Positions 1 through 13,250 are shown, numbered from the stretch's first letter. The stretch: 64,000 nt of DNA from Motacilla alba alba (GCF_015832195.1 NC_052018.1:68323666-68387665); one strand, 5' to 3'. Notes: generated by a model not told the origin, from the letters alone. Made by a program: numbers and translations.

Positions 1-1381
1 ATTTCCTTTTTGTTTGGCTATTAAGAAGAATTTGCTTTGGAGAACGTAACAGTACAGCATAATACACATCACGTGGGTGTTTTTTTTTTTTCATTACTAT
101 CCCACGCATTTAACATCTCTCATTTTGATTTTCTAAAGTTTGCAACTGTGCTTTTGGATGAGGAGATTTATTGTCAGAATTACCCAGAATGACAAGTGAA
201 CAAATTCCTGTTGTGCAGCAATCTCCAGTGGCCTCATGAGAAAAATTCTGTAATTACCTTGTTAAAAAAATACTCTTACACAGTCTCTGCTCACAAGGTG
301 CTGTGAAGTATGTTTGCATGAAGAACCTCAAGCTTTACATAAAGTGGTAGAAATTGCTGGTTTATGAGATTGTGTCAATAGGACTAAAGAAAATTCACCT
401 CACCAGGAAAAAAAATTCTGTTTACTTAAGAGTGGGGAAAATTTTTCTAGAATTCTGGATTGCTGTTAGTGACCTGATTTCAGCTTTTTATGTTCAAAAA
501 GTGCTCCCTTGAGGAACTATGTGGGATAGTCACATACACATAGTCACAAAACAGGCTGACTCTCCTCCACCAACTGGAACAGTTTAATAACTGGCCTTTT
601 GTTTTCTGCCTTCTGGAAAACATCCGTAACCTTGTCTCCTGGTACACATTTCTAACCTAAACTATGTATTCACTAGTTATTGCAGCAATTGTCAACTTCC
701 TCTAACACTGAAATGCTTGTGAGGAATTCACCTGCTCTTGCATGATAGCCAGCTGTCATGGACAATATCCAAAGGTTTATTTATTCACCAGCTGCACACA
801 TTGACTTTTCTTCTCTCTTTAAAAAATTTAGGAGAGGCAATTGCCTGTAAAGGCCTAAGCAGGCATTAAGGGATCATTCCTTTGCCATGCCTCCTTTAAA
901 TACCGAGCTGACATTTCCCTAAGCAAATGAGTAAAACTGCACTTGTCAAAGTTAGTTTTCATTTCAATCAATACTAGTGTGAAATATGAGAGGAAAATGA
1001 TTTTTTTATTTAGTTCCAAAGATATTATTTCAGATAGAGCTTGTAAAACTAACAAGGCTCAGTATTTTAAGATAAGTTTCTGATTGAGGAATCATTCATT
1101 CTTTCTGTGAAAAAGGATAGATTATGAAATTAATGCCATCTTATACAACCTAGTCAAGATCACTGACTTTGCCTTAATAGACGTTTCTTTGTTTTCAGTA
1201 AGTAGTGAGGATTATCCAATGGTCAGAACTAGAAATCTTTTCCTCACCAAAAAACATCATTCCCAAAGCCTAACACTTTCTGTTAAAGAAATCTGGTTGG
1301 ATGCCATACCTTCTTAATATTTGGATATATGAACCTCAAGAGCCTGTAGGAATACAAAAAGCTACCACTGGGCAGAGTCAG
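1..1381. other. Non-coding AT-rich stretch, no gene seen
   Basis: No exon-like frame, RNA gene or recognised repeat. The only open frame of note is 66 codons on the minus strand around 855-1055; it has no motif and is of chance length. A run of T at about 79-91 is the only low-complexity tract. Confidence 0.6.
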
Positions 1382-1630
1382 TGCCACAGAGAGTCATTAT
1401 TTCCTTGATGTTTATTGCAATTCAGCTGTACAGGTGTGGGTAATTGTGAGATTGGACCATGTGTCTGTGAGAGAGTTAAACTCAGGTGCAATTTCAAAAT
1501 CTTGCCCTGGTGATGCTGGGCAGGAGGAAACAAATGATACCCTGTGGTGCTGGTGGCGCCCGCCTGCACACATGCAGAGGTGGAAGTCGGTGTCTGATTC
1601 TGAGACAAAATGAATATAACATTTCACACA
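1382..1630 (-). other. Possible short LTR-like or 3'-end-like segment, unidentified
   Basis: This stretch is richer in G+C and CpG than its surroundings. Read on the minus strand it begins TGTGTGAAATG and ends GTGGCA, so it is bounded by TG...CA. A TATA-like stretch lies near its start (plus 1611-1620) and a canonical AATAAA near its end (plus 1411-1416). These are the parts expected of a small solo LTR or of a polyadenylated 3' end. No target-site duplication is convincing: the flanks AGTCAG and GGAATG do not match. Overlapping minus-strand frames of 71 and 76 codons have no recognisable domain. It could equally be unique sequence with chance signals. I do not recognise the family. Confidence 0.25.
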
Positions 1631-4600
1631 GGAATGTGTTGCCTTTTTAATCTTCTTCCTTACTTAGTCTCCTATGTTCAGTCTAGCCTCAGTCTTTAGT
1701 GAGATACTGCAGCCTACCAGCACTCAGTCTGTGTTCAAAAGAGAGACAGTGCTTCATTATTTGAATATGTGATTGTGCTTTTCTGTAATCAAAGATAATA
1801 GAAGTAGCAGTCTTGTAGGAGAAATAAAAATGGCTTTGTAAGACAGAAAGACAATTACTGGCAAACTTTTAATAGTTTATGTTTCCAAAAGATATGCAAT
1901 TCAGTAATATTTCACCATCCTTTTCTTTTGGCTACCTTGACTGCTTTGAAGTCCTGCCCATGAGTAGACCTGGGGGAGGACAGGTCTGCAGCATTTTGTA
2001 GCTGCATCATAAAAAGTCTGCAGACTGCAAGTTGTGAATCTTACCATTATGCAATTGGTCAAAGGAGCCACTTCTTGCATTTTAGAGGATTCATCATTTC
2101 ATTTTTTTGTCATTTTCCTTACAAGTCGTTATCAGAACTTTATGTGAGCTTTCTGATAATTAATATGTAGGTGTGCATGATTTTCTGTGCTTGTGTTTCA
2201 AAGATGCATATATATTGTATATATGGAGAGAAATTCCAGGTATTTTTTCATCTCAGGACATTGAAGTTTTTTGGTTTTGATTGTATGTTCCAGCTTTAAT
2301 GTACCCATTTCAGAGTAGAATTTCAAGTCTTTGTGAGAACTCTCAGAGGTCAAGTCACCTGTAGACCAAAGATTTTTTTGTCAGAATAAATAAAGCTGCC
2401 CCAAAACCTCCACCATCACTATTTCATGCTTCACCAACATTTCAGCCAAGGTGCAGTCACTCTGGTTCACCATTTAGCTCTTTCCAGGATCATTCAGTTT
2501 TAAGAGTAATTAGACATAAGCTTTGCAAGACCTCTTTAAACTTTACCATTTGCTTAAGTGATAAAGCCTAAAAGGACTGTTTAATTTTGAGTAAAGGATC
2601 TAACCTGACCACCTGAACACAACCCTCCTTGGCTAATCTTTCCTTACTGACATTTAGCATATTGCTGTCTCTCATTCAGCACCTCCAGCAACTCTTGGTT
2701 TGCAACCATCAGGAAACAGTTATGACATCAAGCCATTCCCTGTCCTTTTAGCATCCCATTATTAATGTTGGTGTCTGTTCCTAATCCTTCTCCAAATTAC
2801 AAACAAGTTCTTCTGGCTATAAACTATCTATAATCACAATTCTCTGTGTGTTCCAGTGCAATATGAAACATTCAGAGAAATCATCAAGAGAGACAAAACC
2901 CATTTAAGCATTTGGGAATGAGTTTCAGGTCTAACAGAAAAAGTTTCTAATATTAGAGAAATCAGAAGCATATTCTCCAGATCATCACAATTTATTCCTA
3001 ATCTTTTGCAGCTGGGTGTTGGCTGCTGGATGACAGCCAGAAGCTTGGGGGACCACAAGGGGAGAGAGACCATTGTATTGTGAGGTGATCTACAAATGTA
3101 TATTCTGTTGGTGACTTAATATTTTCAAAAGATAGTGTCTTTCTAAGATAAAAAATAGGTCAGATATGAACTGGGAAAAAGCATAAAAGGCATGACCTTT
3201 TAACATAAAGATTTTTACTCCATTTGCAATCTCTGTTAGAAATGCCTGCTTTGGAAAGTACTCTCAGGAAAGATGAACTGTGATGCCTAAGCAGATTCCT
3301 AGTGTGTATTGATTTGCCTTCAAATTACTGAATCCCAGTGTTGTGAATGTTTTTTTCCTATCTAGAAATGGAGATGCATAGACATAATCTAATACAGTAT
3401 AAATATTGTCTAATAAAATTATTTCTGCTGTTAAAGGAGACTAAAACCTTCTTATCTTAATTTATGCCTCTCCTTTTATTTTCCTCTGCTTGATTTTCCT
3501 TGTGTCTGGGGTACAGGATTCAGCAGATTCAACAGATTCTGGCTGCATCAGCAACTTATTGTTGTAACCAGTAAAAGCCTTAAATCATGTCTACACCAGC
3601 AAGAAGAATGTTCTAACAGGAGAGGCTCTGTAGAGCCAGACAGATTGTGTAAGGAACTTTGCACTGCAGTCACTTTCCTCCAGACCAATTAAGCATGACC
3701 CCATGAGATGATTGCTAATTAGCAGCTAAAACATATTAAATGTGATCCCAGATTGCAGCTTTCACTTTAGTGCTACCTAAAGGGAGCAGAGTTTGTGCCT
3801 CATGCTGTGCAAACCAAGGTGCAGTGAGAGAACTGTTGCAAAATTCACTTGGAAAACATTTTCCTGAGCCAAATAAAAACAATTTTGTGGATGCATGCTT
3901 GAATACCTATACTGAAGTACCAAACTTTGCTTTCCACAAGGATGTACACAACTCTGCTTTGTCTATCTAGGGTCTGAAGAGAGATTATTTGATCTGCTTT
4001 CTTCTCCTAATGTAAGATTAACTGTATTTTTCCTGGTATTTTCTAGCTTGCTTGTAAAGATGTTCAAAAATGTAGACTTATCACTTCCCACATAATCTAT
4101 TCTAGTTTGTTCCCTCTTGGATATTACTTGCTTTACAAACACTTCTAATAAAGATTAAGCTGAGCCTTCCTTCACACTCTTGGATCCACTTCTGCTCATC
4201 AAATCTACAAAGGACACAGATGGTCCTGTTCCTTTTTGGAATAAGCTGCAGTATCCTAGAAGAGTATACATTGCTTAGAGGAAATTTAATTTGTATATTT
4301 GTATATATTCATCTATTTTTAGCTCAAACAAGAAACATAGAATTTACGAGCAGTCCCATTCATCCAAGCAAAGATATGGAAAATGGGAATTACTTTATCC
4401 CTTGATAAAATAACTATGTCTCATAAATTTTAGTTACATATCAAACCATTAACTCTATGATTTCTTTCTGTGTTCATAAGTTTTCTATTGCGGGACTTCT
4501 TTCTTTTAAAAGAGCATATATGCGGTTTTTTATAAAAGAAGATGTTTTGTTTTTGTTGTTTTGGTTTTGTTGTTTGTTTTGGTTTTTTTTTTTTAAATCT

Positions 4601-6409
4601 GATCTAGAACCTTTAAGATATGACAAAAAGAGTATACTGGCTTCTCAGCAACATAACTAATCTCATTTTCAACTTTCTTCATACCAGTGTAGGCATTGAT
4701 TTCTGAACATTCTGATCTTTCTAGTATATTACTCAGAAAACTGCTCATCCAGCAATGTAGGCTAGGGTACAGAGATGAGCTTAGGATGTTCTCCTGCTAT
4801 AAGAATATAAGCCTTGGCAAATTTTGTAGGTATCAATTGTAGGCAGAAAGCCTGAAGTTGCTGGTTGCATCCCTGGGAATATATGAACAGAGGACTCTGT
4901 GTTCAGACTCCAGCCCTTTGGTTCCTTTAATTCTTATATCTGAAAGAGAAAGGGGTTTGATGTTGGTTTTAATATTTTAGCCTGTGGGCTGTTGAAATAA
5001 TTTTTAATTTACTACAAGATGATTCAATAAGTCAGTGTATTATTGACCAGATTTAGTATTCTATATTGTACCTCTAATGTCTCCTAATGAAATTAATTTG
5101 TTTTTCTGGTCTCTGCCAGGAAATGAAGACAAGGGATGAAAAATATTCTAGTTGGAATTTCAATAATTAAAGAAAGATAATTTAGTGAGATATTCAATTT
5201 TTTACAGAGTTTGTTACAAGGAAGGGGAATCCAAAAATGTCTAGCATAAGGAGGCTTTATTGAAGGATTTAGTTTAATCTATAATCCCCATATTTTTCTA
5301 GGCTATTATATGCAATTAGTCCAACTATGGCAATTTCCCAACTGACTTCATTTTTATTTAACTGAATTGCAGACAATACCATGAACTCATATTCCTCAAA
5401 ACTAATAAGATTTTTTATTTAATACCAAGCCTTAGAGAGTTAAGACACTTCACAGATGGCTAAATAACTGGCTAAACCTGCATTTTAATTCTGTGCCAAG
5501 TGATAACATTAATAAGAGGAAACCCAGTAAGTTGCTGCTGATAATAATTATGTCAGCTAGGAGACCAAGTATTTCCTTATAGCAGGGCTGCTACAAATCT
5601 AATACTCCTCTAGCCTCTCTCATGGAAACAAATGTATTGGGATGAGAAACTGGTGTTTTGTGTTGCCGCATTATACTGCAATATCTAAATTTCTGGTAGC
5701 AAGAGACCAATTAACTTAGGAAGGCAAATAAAAGTTGTTAATAAAAAAGTTTGATATTTTCTTCTCAGTATATGCAATATGGGTATTTCCTTCTCCTTTT
5801 CCTTTACCAGGTTCTTGTCAGAAACAAAATGGTCAGAGTTTTATACAAAAACAAATAGTCCGAGTCATTACTGGAATATGTGTGGTTACAAGCATGAGAG
5901 AAACTGGTAAATTCAGTGCTACTGCATACCTTGTGATTCATGATAACTTCAGCCAGTGTATCTTGCCAGTTTCATCAGAGCTGCTGGACTGAATCCTGCA
6001 ATGAATGGATTCCTGGATTATGATATTTTTAGAAACCTTTCATAATTTAAATCACATTGCCTTCACTCACCCATTCAACAATCTTCATAATGAAGTGTAT
6101 AACTGCGTGTGTGACAATCTGCATTCAACAATGAACTTTTCAGGTTTTTGTTCAGGTGTAAACAGGAGAATTTGAATGACTTCTGAAACATTAATTTTCC
6201 ATTTAAAAATCAGAAATGTTAGAACACTTTTTTTCCCAATGGATATAAAAAATTAGCTGAGGAACCCTGGTATAGAGCCGTAATTGTCAAATTAAGCTCA
6301 TGTACTAGATACTCTTGCTGGTTTTCACGCCACATGTTGCTACTTTGGAGAACCTGTTTTCCAAACAAGTTTTTGAGATATGAAGGTGATAGAAAAAAAT
6401 CCAGACTCT
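1631..6409. other. Non-coding AT-rich stretch, no gene seen
   Basis: Unique-looking sequence with scattered open frames of 60-85 codons on both strands. None shows a domain, a signal peptide followed by a plausible protein, or consistent splice-site flanks. The only structured piece is the T/G-rich tract listed separately near 4.55 kb. Confidence 0.6.
4544..4594. repeat. T/G-rich low-complexity tract
   Basis: A run built from TTTTG, TTG and TTTGG units, ending in a run of 12 T. It accounts for the Phe/Leu/Trp-rich open frame at 4457-4660, which is therefore not a gene. Confidence 0.85.
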
Positions 6410-6432
6410 TGTCCCCCCCTTTTGGGGGGACA
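6410..6432. repeat. Small perfect inverted repeat with C/G runs
   Basis: The left arm TGTCCCCCC (6410-6418) and right arm GGGGGGACA (6424-6432) pair perfectly over 9 bp around the 5-nt spacer CTTTT. It is striking because the surroundings are AT-rich. No function can be assigned from sequence. Confidence 0.85.
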
Positions 6433-6587
6433 GACACTACTTCTGAGAAGACAATCAAAGAAACTGATAATGATTTCATGGTTTATATCTCTTTTATATC
6501 AGACATTAAAATAAATTTGATAAAATCAGCAGAAAACCAGAAATGCTCATAGTGGCTCTTGATTTTTTTGTGTCTTCCTATGAAAAT

Positions 6588-6619
6588 CCAGTTTCTTGGC
6601 ATCCTTGCCAAGAAACTGG
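6588..6619. repeat. Perfect 14-bp hairpin
   Basis: The arm CCAGTTTCTTGGCA (6588-6601) is the exact reverse complement of TGCCAAGAAACTGG (6606-6619), with a 4-nt loop TCCT. It is too short for a microRNA precursor. It has neither a T-tract nor a histone stem-loop context that would suggest an RNA 3' end. It may come from a local inverted duplication. The two hairpins at 6.41 and 6.59 kb lie only about 160 bp apart. Confidence 0.9.
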
Positions 6620-9600
6620 GGACAAATATAAAATGTTATTCTTCATCCCCTGTCTGTCTGGAAGGTCTTGTTCACATCATCAAATAGGTAAATGAAGGAA
6701 AGCACTAATGTAAACTGTCCTTTTTGGCAAAAGGACAAGTCTCTGATTTCCTGGTTCTGATGTGGATTACTACCACTTTTTTAAACCCTTGATAAGTAGA
6801 GATCTCCAAAGGAGGTGATGATGGAAGGAAAAATGGCATGTGTGTGCTATGAGCAAAGACTCCTTAATTCAGAGAAAAGAAATTCCTCTTCCACTGTGTG
6901 AAGGATGGACTATGAACACTGAGCAGTTAATCTTGATGTACTTTTTTATTTTGTCTCTCATCCTTGCTTTGAAGTTAGTAGCTCAGTCATACATCCCATT
7001 CAGTGATCAAAAAGCTTCCAGAAACACATAGCTAACATTTTCTTTCAGTCTTGTAAATTCTTGCTGAAATACCTCATTTACTAGTGGACCACAACTTTAT
7101 TTTTCCAGATAAACTGCTCTGGATTCCACCCCTGGACTGAAAGAAAATTCACAAGCTCAGACCAAAAATTGAAGAACAGAAAGTTTTTTTCCTGTTCAAG
7201 TTACTGCTTCTTGTTTTAATCAACAGAACTTAAAAGTCTGTTTTAAACAAAACTTTAAAGTCTCTACAGTCTCATTCAACTGTACTCTAAGAGTTTAGGA
7301 AGAGGAATAATTTATATGCACGGGAAAAGTTTTCACTCCACACGAATTGTGGCCTGTATTATGACAGGCAGACTTGGCTTATTTCTTTTGAGTAGTCCAT
7401 GATCCCTTAAATATAAAAAAAATCTACATAATTTTCAGTATTAAAATTCTGAATTTAAAAATATGACAGAAAATACAATGAGATAAGTTATGTAGAAGAA
7501 AATGAGATTGAAGTGGAAACCTAGTGAAGATAACATCAGGGAGCCATCAAAGTCAGAGATGGGGAAAAATTCATTAGGTCATTTTTCTCAGCAAGGCACA
7601 GCATGAGATTCTGGCACAAAGGGCAGGGAGAGACTGTTCACTGACTTCATTGGATTCACAGCATATTCTTGTTTGGACTGGTTTATTTTTTAATGCACAG
7701 AAACAGCAGTGTGTGTGGGAATAGTTACTAAGCATGCTCTCCAAGCATAGGTATAAGTGTCAGCCCAGGAATACTCACAAAATGAATGATTCAGTTTGTG
7801 TACCATATCTGCTCACCACACTGCTGAGCAGCTTCTCCCAGCACATTACTAGAGAAAAAAGAGAGAGTGCTTTCCTTCTGAAAGGAGAAGAAAGGCAAAA
7901 TCTCATGGGTTCAGCTGGTGATACTATTGCTTTTGGCAGGCCTGGCCTGACTCATCATGTCTTGTTTTGAGCTACTTTTGAAGAAATGCTGTACTGGCTT
8001 GACAAAGAATGTTCTGCTTTTCATATGTCACTTAGAATCCCGACCACACAAACAAGGGAACACTTACCAGTGATGAGGAGTTTTAGCTCTCAATAATGGA
8101 GAAGAACTCTCAATGTGGGGTTCTCAATACTTTATGAGAAGTATTAGCTACTAATTGATATCAGTTTTGAGCAAATTCAGAGCAATTCATAGGAGTTCAC
8201 AAACCATTCCAAACACATTTTTAAGAATGGAGGTGGGGTTTGCTACTGCACTTTAACCAGACGTAAAGGTGTGCCTACGTGCGTTTGCTCCAGAGTATGT
8301 AAACTTCCAAATATTGTACCTTAGTTGCCATCCCTGTAACGCCTGGGTGTATTGCTGACTAACAGGCCAAGGACATTACTTTCATGAGCACTGTTGAACA
8401 GTTGACTAGTCTCCATGTCACTAGGATGTTCTTTTTCACCCCATTTTCTGAAACTGAAAATAATTAACAGCTGAAACATACTAAAAAATGTAGGGGCTAC
8501 CTATCACCTGACCCCTCATGGTATAGCCCAGAAGTAAAAACATGTAATTTATCATGGAATAATTTCCTGAAATCCTGTAGTCATACAAGAAGCACAACTT
8601 ATTTGAACAATGTAGTCCCATAGAATTCATTAATATAATTTTCCTTGGTAATATTTGTACTTCATTGAATGCAACTGTGTGTTTGTTCAAGGCAGCTACA
8701 CTTGAGTGAGAAATAAATTTTAAAAGAACAAAGTGCAGTGAATCTGCATCATGTTTTGTCATTACAAATATTTTGCAAGAAAATTAAATTGAACCTTTGA
8801 AGCTTTTTCCTGGATTGTGATACTGCCCCCTAAGGGGAAAAGCAGCACCCTTTTCCCTTTTGTCATGGCTGTGAAGTCTTCCACTGCAGCAGAGGTAGTG
8901 TTGCCACTAGGATAATGTATATGCTGGGCTTCATGCAGGCAGCTGTCACCACCAGCCTGAAAACTACCACAGATCTAATTAGCACACTAATGGGTTTTCC
9001 ACTCTTATACTCCCTGAGTGACAGTTTAATAAGGAACTCCACAGTGATCCTGTAAATCAGAATCAAACTTCATCTTAACAAGGTACGGCTAAAGTGTTCC
9101 AAAAATTAATTCTGAGGAATTCAGTATGTAGTGTGTCCAGTGTATAAACATTACATTTTATTTACATTAACTTATTTTATTATCTATATTTGAAATCATT
9201 CCATGAGTATGTGCTAGCAGTTTAAGAAAGACACATGTCTTTGTGAGCTAAATATTAGGTGAAAATAATTAAATGTGTTTAATTTATAGAATTATCTAAT
9301 AACAGGAAACTGTTCTACAAATATAGCTTTGCACTGCAGACAGCTATAGAACCAAAAGCCTTTCGACCATCAGTATTCTTCAATTTGGCCTCAATTTTGT
9401 ACTTACTATGTAAATTTAATATCTCTAAAACAGCTCTATTGGAATTAATTGGATCCTGTGCTTCAAATAAAATAACTTGAAAGTAAGTCACAAAGCACAA
9501 GCTTTTTGACTTTTGATAAAGTCCATTTATGTTTTTGAGTGAATTAGGACCTGATCCAATAAAGCAATTTTGAGCATACTTTGAAGTAGAGCAGGTGTTT

Positions 9601-11399
9601 AAAAGCTTCATTGAATCATGATTTTAAGGGCACAGAGGATTAAAAATTATAGTTTGCTTTTAATGACGATTTAAATTATAGTTCCTAGGTAATGTAATTC
9701 CAAAATAGAAAAACATTACATTTTTCTTAGTCCTTTGCATCTTTGATATGTTTTATTTTTATTTGTCTCTTATGGATAAGATGCTTAAATGTAGACTTAC
9801 AGGAAACATGAGCCAAAGCAAATCAAACTGTCTCATTCCAATTCTGAAACCTCTAAAGAAAAGGAAAGACATAACCAAAGACATATATGGTGAGGAAAAA
9901 GCAAAATTAAATGCTTTTTAAAAATAAATATTGAACCAATTAATCAATAGGAGTTTCTGAAATAGTCTCAGTTTATATATTGCTAAGACAACTTTTTCAT
10001 TATTTGCATAACAGGGAATATTTGAAGCATTTTAGAGGTTGTTGCAGACACCATACTGTTCCCATGGATCTGCCAGTTGTTCCTAAAAGTTTTCAAATCC
10101 TCATATTATAGGCAGCTTAGTTGAGATTTTTAATTCTAGAAATCAAACATTCCTTTGTCTGTTATTAATTAGCCTCCTAATGCAAAATCATTCTCTAAGT
10201 TCAATATTGGAGTAAGTGCAGACGTGGACATGTATGCACACACAAGACAGACACAGGTTCACTGTGCTGGACAAGTAGTTTGAGGCAAGATGATAAACAG
10301 GAAAACAAAAGAATTGGGTAGGAATAAGTGTACTGTGAAAAGATATGGGAGTTACAGGGATGGTTATTTCAAAAGATTGAATTCTCGGCTATATCTGAGG
10401 CTCATATCTGGTCCTAAAATGGAAAATCAAAGATATTGAAATAAAAGATGTTCAAGTGGCAAAGTGTCACAAAATATAGAGCTAGCCGCTGAAAAGTCTC
10501 AAACAGAAATATTTCCTGCAAGTGTAAGCCAGAGTAGGTAATGTAATTTTGATCATTTAAAACCCTTGAAAGAATAATTAGCATTGGAAATTTTAATAAC
10601 AAACAGAAACAAGTACATAGCTAGACCCTGACTGCCCTGCAAGTTCTTCCAATTAGTAACAAAGCTAGAGGACATTCATAATGGAGAAAATCTACATATT
10701 GTTTCAACCATGAGGGAAGAATTCTGAGGCCATCAGATTAAAAGATATCTTGGGTATGGGTGAACATAGCATTGTAACTTCATGACCCCAACAGAGTGCA
10801 CAGAAAAGGCCAGGATGAAAACAACAGCTTTCAGAAAGGCAGACTTCAATGAAACCAGAAAATTAGAAGGAAAGAACTTTTAAATTGCTTGTATTAATAG
10901 AATGTGTAAAAGAGATTAGTAATTTACCAGAATATCAAGGGCACAGAGCTGAGAAACTGTAATCTCATTGTCATTTTAATCACAAAGTGAACAGCATAGA
11001 AAACAGACCCCAGGTCAAACTACTGAGGATGGGTGCAAAAACACAGCATTACAATTAAACTTTGGGTTAGAAAACCAAAGTCAGAAAAGGAAAATTGTGG
11101 AGAAAATTAATTCCAACAGAAACCAGTCACAAGTAAGCACTCCAGAAGCAGGATGAAAAAAAAAAAAGATTGATCATTAGTCTGCTCCTGCAGAGACTGA
11201 AAGTGATTGGCATGCGATGCTGAAAATTTCTGAACACTTAATGACTTTTTCCACTCCCGCTAAAAAGCTCATTTGCTATCATAGTTAATATCAGGCATGA
11301 AGGATCAAGATTTCAACCTGGTATAGCAAGGAACAAATTGATACTTGACTTAATCAGATGTTTTCAAACTGCCTTCATTTGATTTTTTTTTTTTTTCTC
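6620..11399. other. Non-coding AT-rich stretch, no gene seen
   Basis: No exon, RNA gene or clear repeat. The longest open frames are 93 codons (minus, about 8481-8762) and 98 codons (minus, about 9315-9611). Both are without motifs and lie in AT-rich DNA where such lengths occur by chance. The last part, from about 10.7 kb, becomes A-rich on the plus strand and may belong to the ancient element that follows. Confidence 0.55.
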
Positions 11400-12234
11400 A
11401 GAGCACTGAAGGAATTAATAAAAGCTCAGTGTTTGGTTGCATCTAAAAAGTTATGACAGATGGATATGAAAAAAATAGCAAAAGGCAAATATGGTGCATT
11501 GCTTTATAAAGGAGGTTCTTGAAAATTGCAGATATCCTAACTCCTGCTGCTTGAAAAAAAAAGGTAGCCAATAAGCAAGAAATCAGCGAACACACTGAGT
11601 AAACAGAGCAATGAATAACCACTAACCTTTGTGTCTCTGAAATGAATCATCCTTCAGTAGCTTCACTTCCTCCTACAAAAGGTAAAGGCTTTATGCATAC
11701 AGGAGGAACATCACAGGACTAATTGCAGTTCCAGAAAGGTTTTCAACACAGGTGCCTTTCCAGGAAGAAATATGGAAAAACATTGTTTAGATAAAAATAC
11801 CACATGTAAATGGAAAGATCAGCAGTTTCCACTCTCCAAAAGGTTTCTGCAGGATATAAAACTATAAAATAGTTGTATGAATTACCCAGAGAAGAGAACA
11901 GAAGGTATGCTCATTAAGTATAAAGGGCCACAAAATCAAGAAAATTGTAATTATTATCATGAAATTCAAAGAAATCTTGTCAGATTTTAGATGGGATCAG
12001 GAAAAAATGCTATTTTTCTAGTGCAAGTTGTTATATACAGGCAGGAATAAGCAGGATAGGATATTGACTGAAAAAATACCTGCAAAATGACCTGATTATA
12101 TTATAAAGAGAACAAGGACGAGTAACCTTTTTGCTGTTGAAGAATGGGGGAGTGTAGAGAGGGAAAAAAGCAATTTCTATGCAGAAAATTTGTGCCTATG
12201 ACATTTAAAGTAGATTTTCTCTGATGTCTATGTT
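11400..12234 (+). mobile_element. Possible upstream part of an ancient CR1/L3-like LINE
   Basis: The plus strand is purine-rich (A and G), like the coding strand of old vertebrate CR1/L3 elements, and it runs directly into the better-supported fragment at 12235. Short pieces look like decayed reverse-transcriptase coding sequence, but no conserved protein motif survives in any frame. The placement rests mainly on contiguity and composition, so it is weak. Confidence 0.3.
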
Positions 12235-12625
12235 ACAGTGATAAGGTCTCAGCTGGAATATTACAGCCATCCTTAGATGCTACAGCAAAAAATCTTTGCT
12301 CAAATGAATCTTGTTTGGGAAGAGCTCAGATGTAGAAAGCGTGACAGGTAAGTAACAAGAATACTGGTTTTGTTTAACTTGGAGAAGGCAAAAGCAAATC
12401 GAGATGTGCCGTTCTTCATATATAAGAAAAGAATTTAAAATAGAAGACCAGTTCTGTTCTATTTCTCTTTGGCAGATGACATAAAAATATTTGGCTTAAT
12501 TTACAGCTTGTAATTTAAAAACGGCTTTTAAAATTATTAGAATGCAGGAATACATTGACTAAAGTGATTGTTACAGTCTCTGTCACTGGAGGTCAGACCA
12601 GCTACTACATCAATGGATAAACTGG
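12235..12625 (+). mobile_element. Ancient CR1/L3-like LINE, 3' region fragment
   Basis: Several blocks occur in the order found in CR1-type 3' parts. At about 12247 a block like 'ctcagctggaatattacagcc' matches the segment encoding the reverse-transcriptase end (Pro-x-Leu-Glu-Tyr-Cys). At about 12370 'tttaacttggagaaggcaaaag' matches Phe-(Ser/Asn)-Leu-Glu-Lys-Arg. At about 12497 'ggcttaatttacagc' matches the post-coding segment. At about 12570 'gtctctgtcactggaggtcagacca' matches the 3' UTR just before the terminus. Many indels and stops lie between the blocks, so this is a long-dead copy, older than the other CR1s in the window. The family assignment is from memory of CR1 consensus structure. 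The exact 3' end is not visible. Confidence 0.6.
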
Positions 12626-13230
12626 GGGTGGGAGACTTCACACCCTCCTTTAGAAGCCTGTCTAGGCTATTTAGATTCCATTTCTGCACCCATCAGAATA
12701 TAATGGACAAATTTAATTACCAAATTATCTGGTCTGCTGCAGACCTTTACTTTAGGATGAGATTGATTTCTCCCCAGGATTGTTCTACTGACTCCTAGGA
12801 GACTGTAGACAATGAGACACATGCAAATGTCTGAGCTCCAAATACCAAGAAATGGTGAATTCCTCTCTTCATATTTTTACAAGGCTTGTCTGTTTTCATG
12901 GCTCTGGGACACCCACCATGCAGGTCCACTAAGGTTCTAGGTGTATTAATGAAGAATTTGGCCTACAGCTTGGGTGCCAGGTATGCTGTGACTGCTTCAT
13001 GGTGCTCTGTATCATCCCATCATGGACCAGTACTGCAGCCAGAAAGGGGAGAGCATATGCCTTTGCTCAGGTTTTGCTCTCATTTGCAGTGCAAGACTTG
13101 AAATTCTTACTGGTGCAGACATTACACGTATATGACTGAGTCCACAATAAGTCAAAATTTTCTACCTAAAAGGAGAAAGAAGAAATGCAATGTAAAAATA
13201 AAATATATTCTGTTTATCCATCTGTCTGAC

Positions 13231-13250
13231 TTTCTTTCTTTCTTTCTTTG
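13231..13250. repeat. (TTTC)n microsatellite
   Basis: Four perfect TTTC units followed by TTTG and a T-rich tail. Confidence 0.9.
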
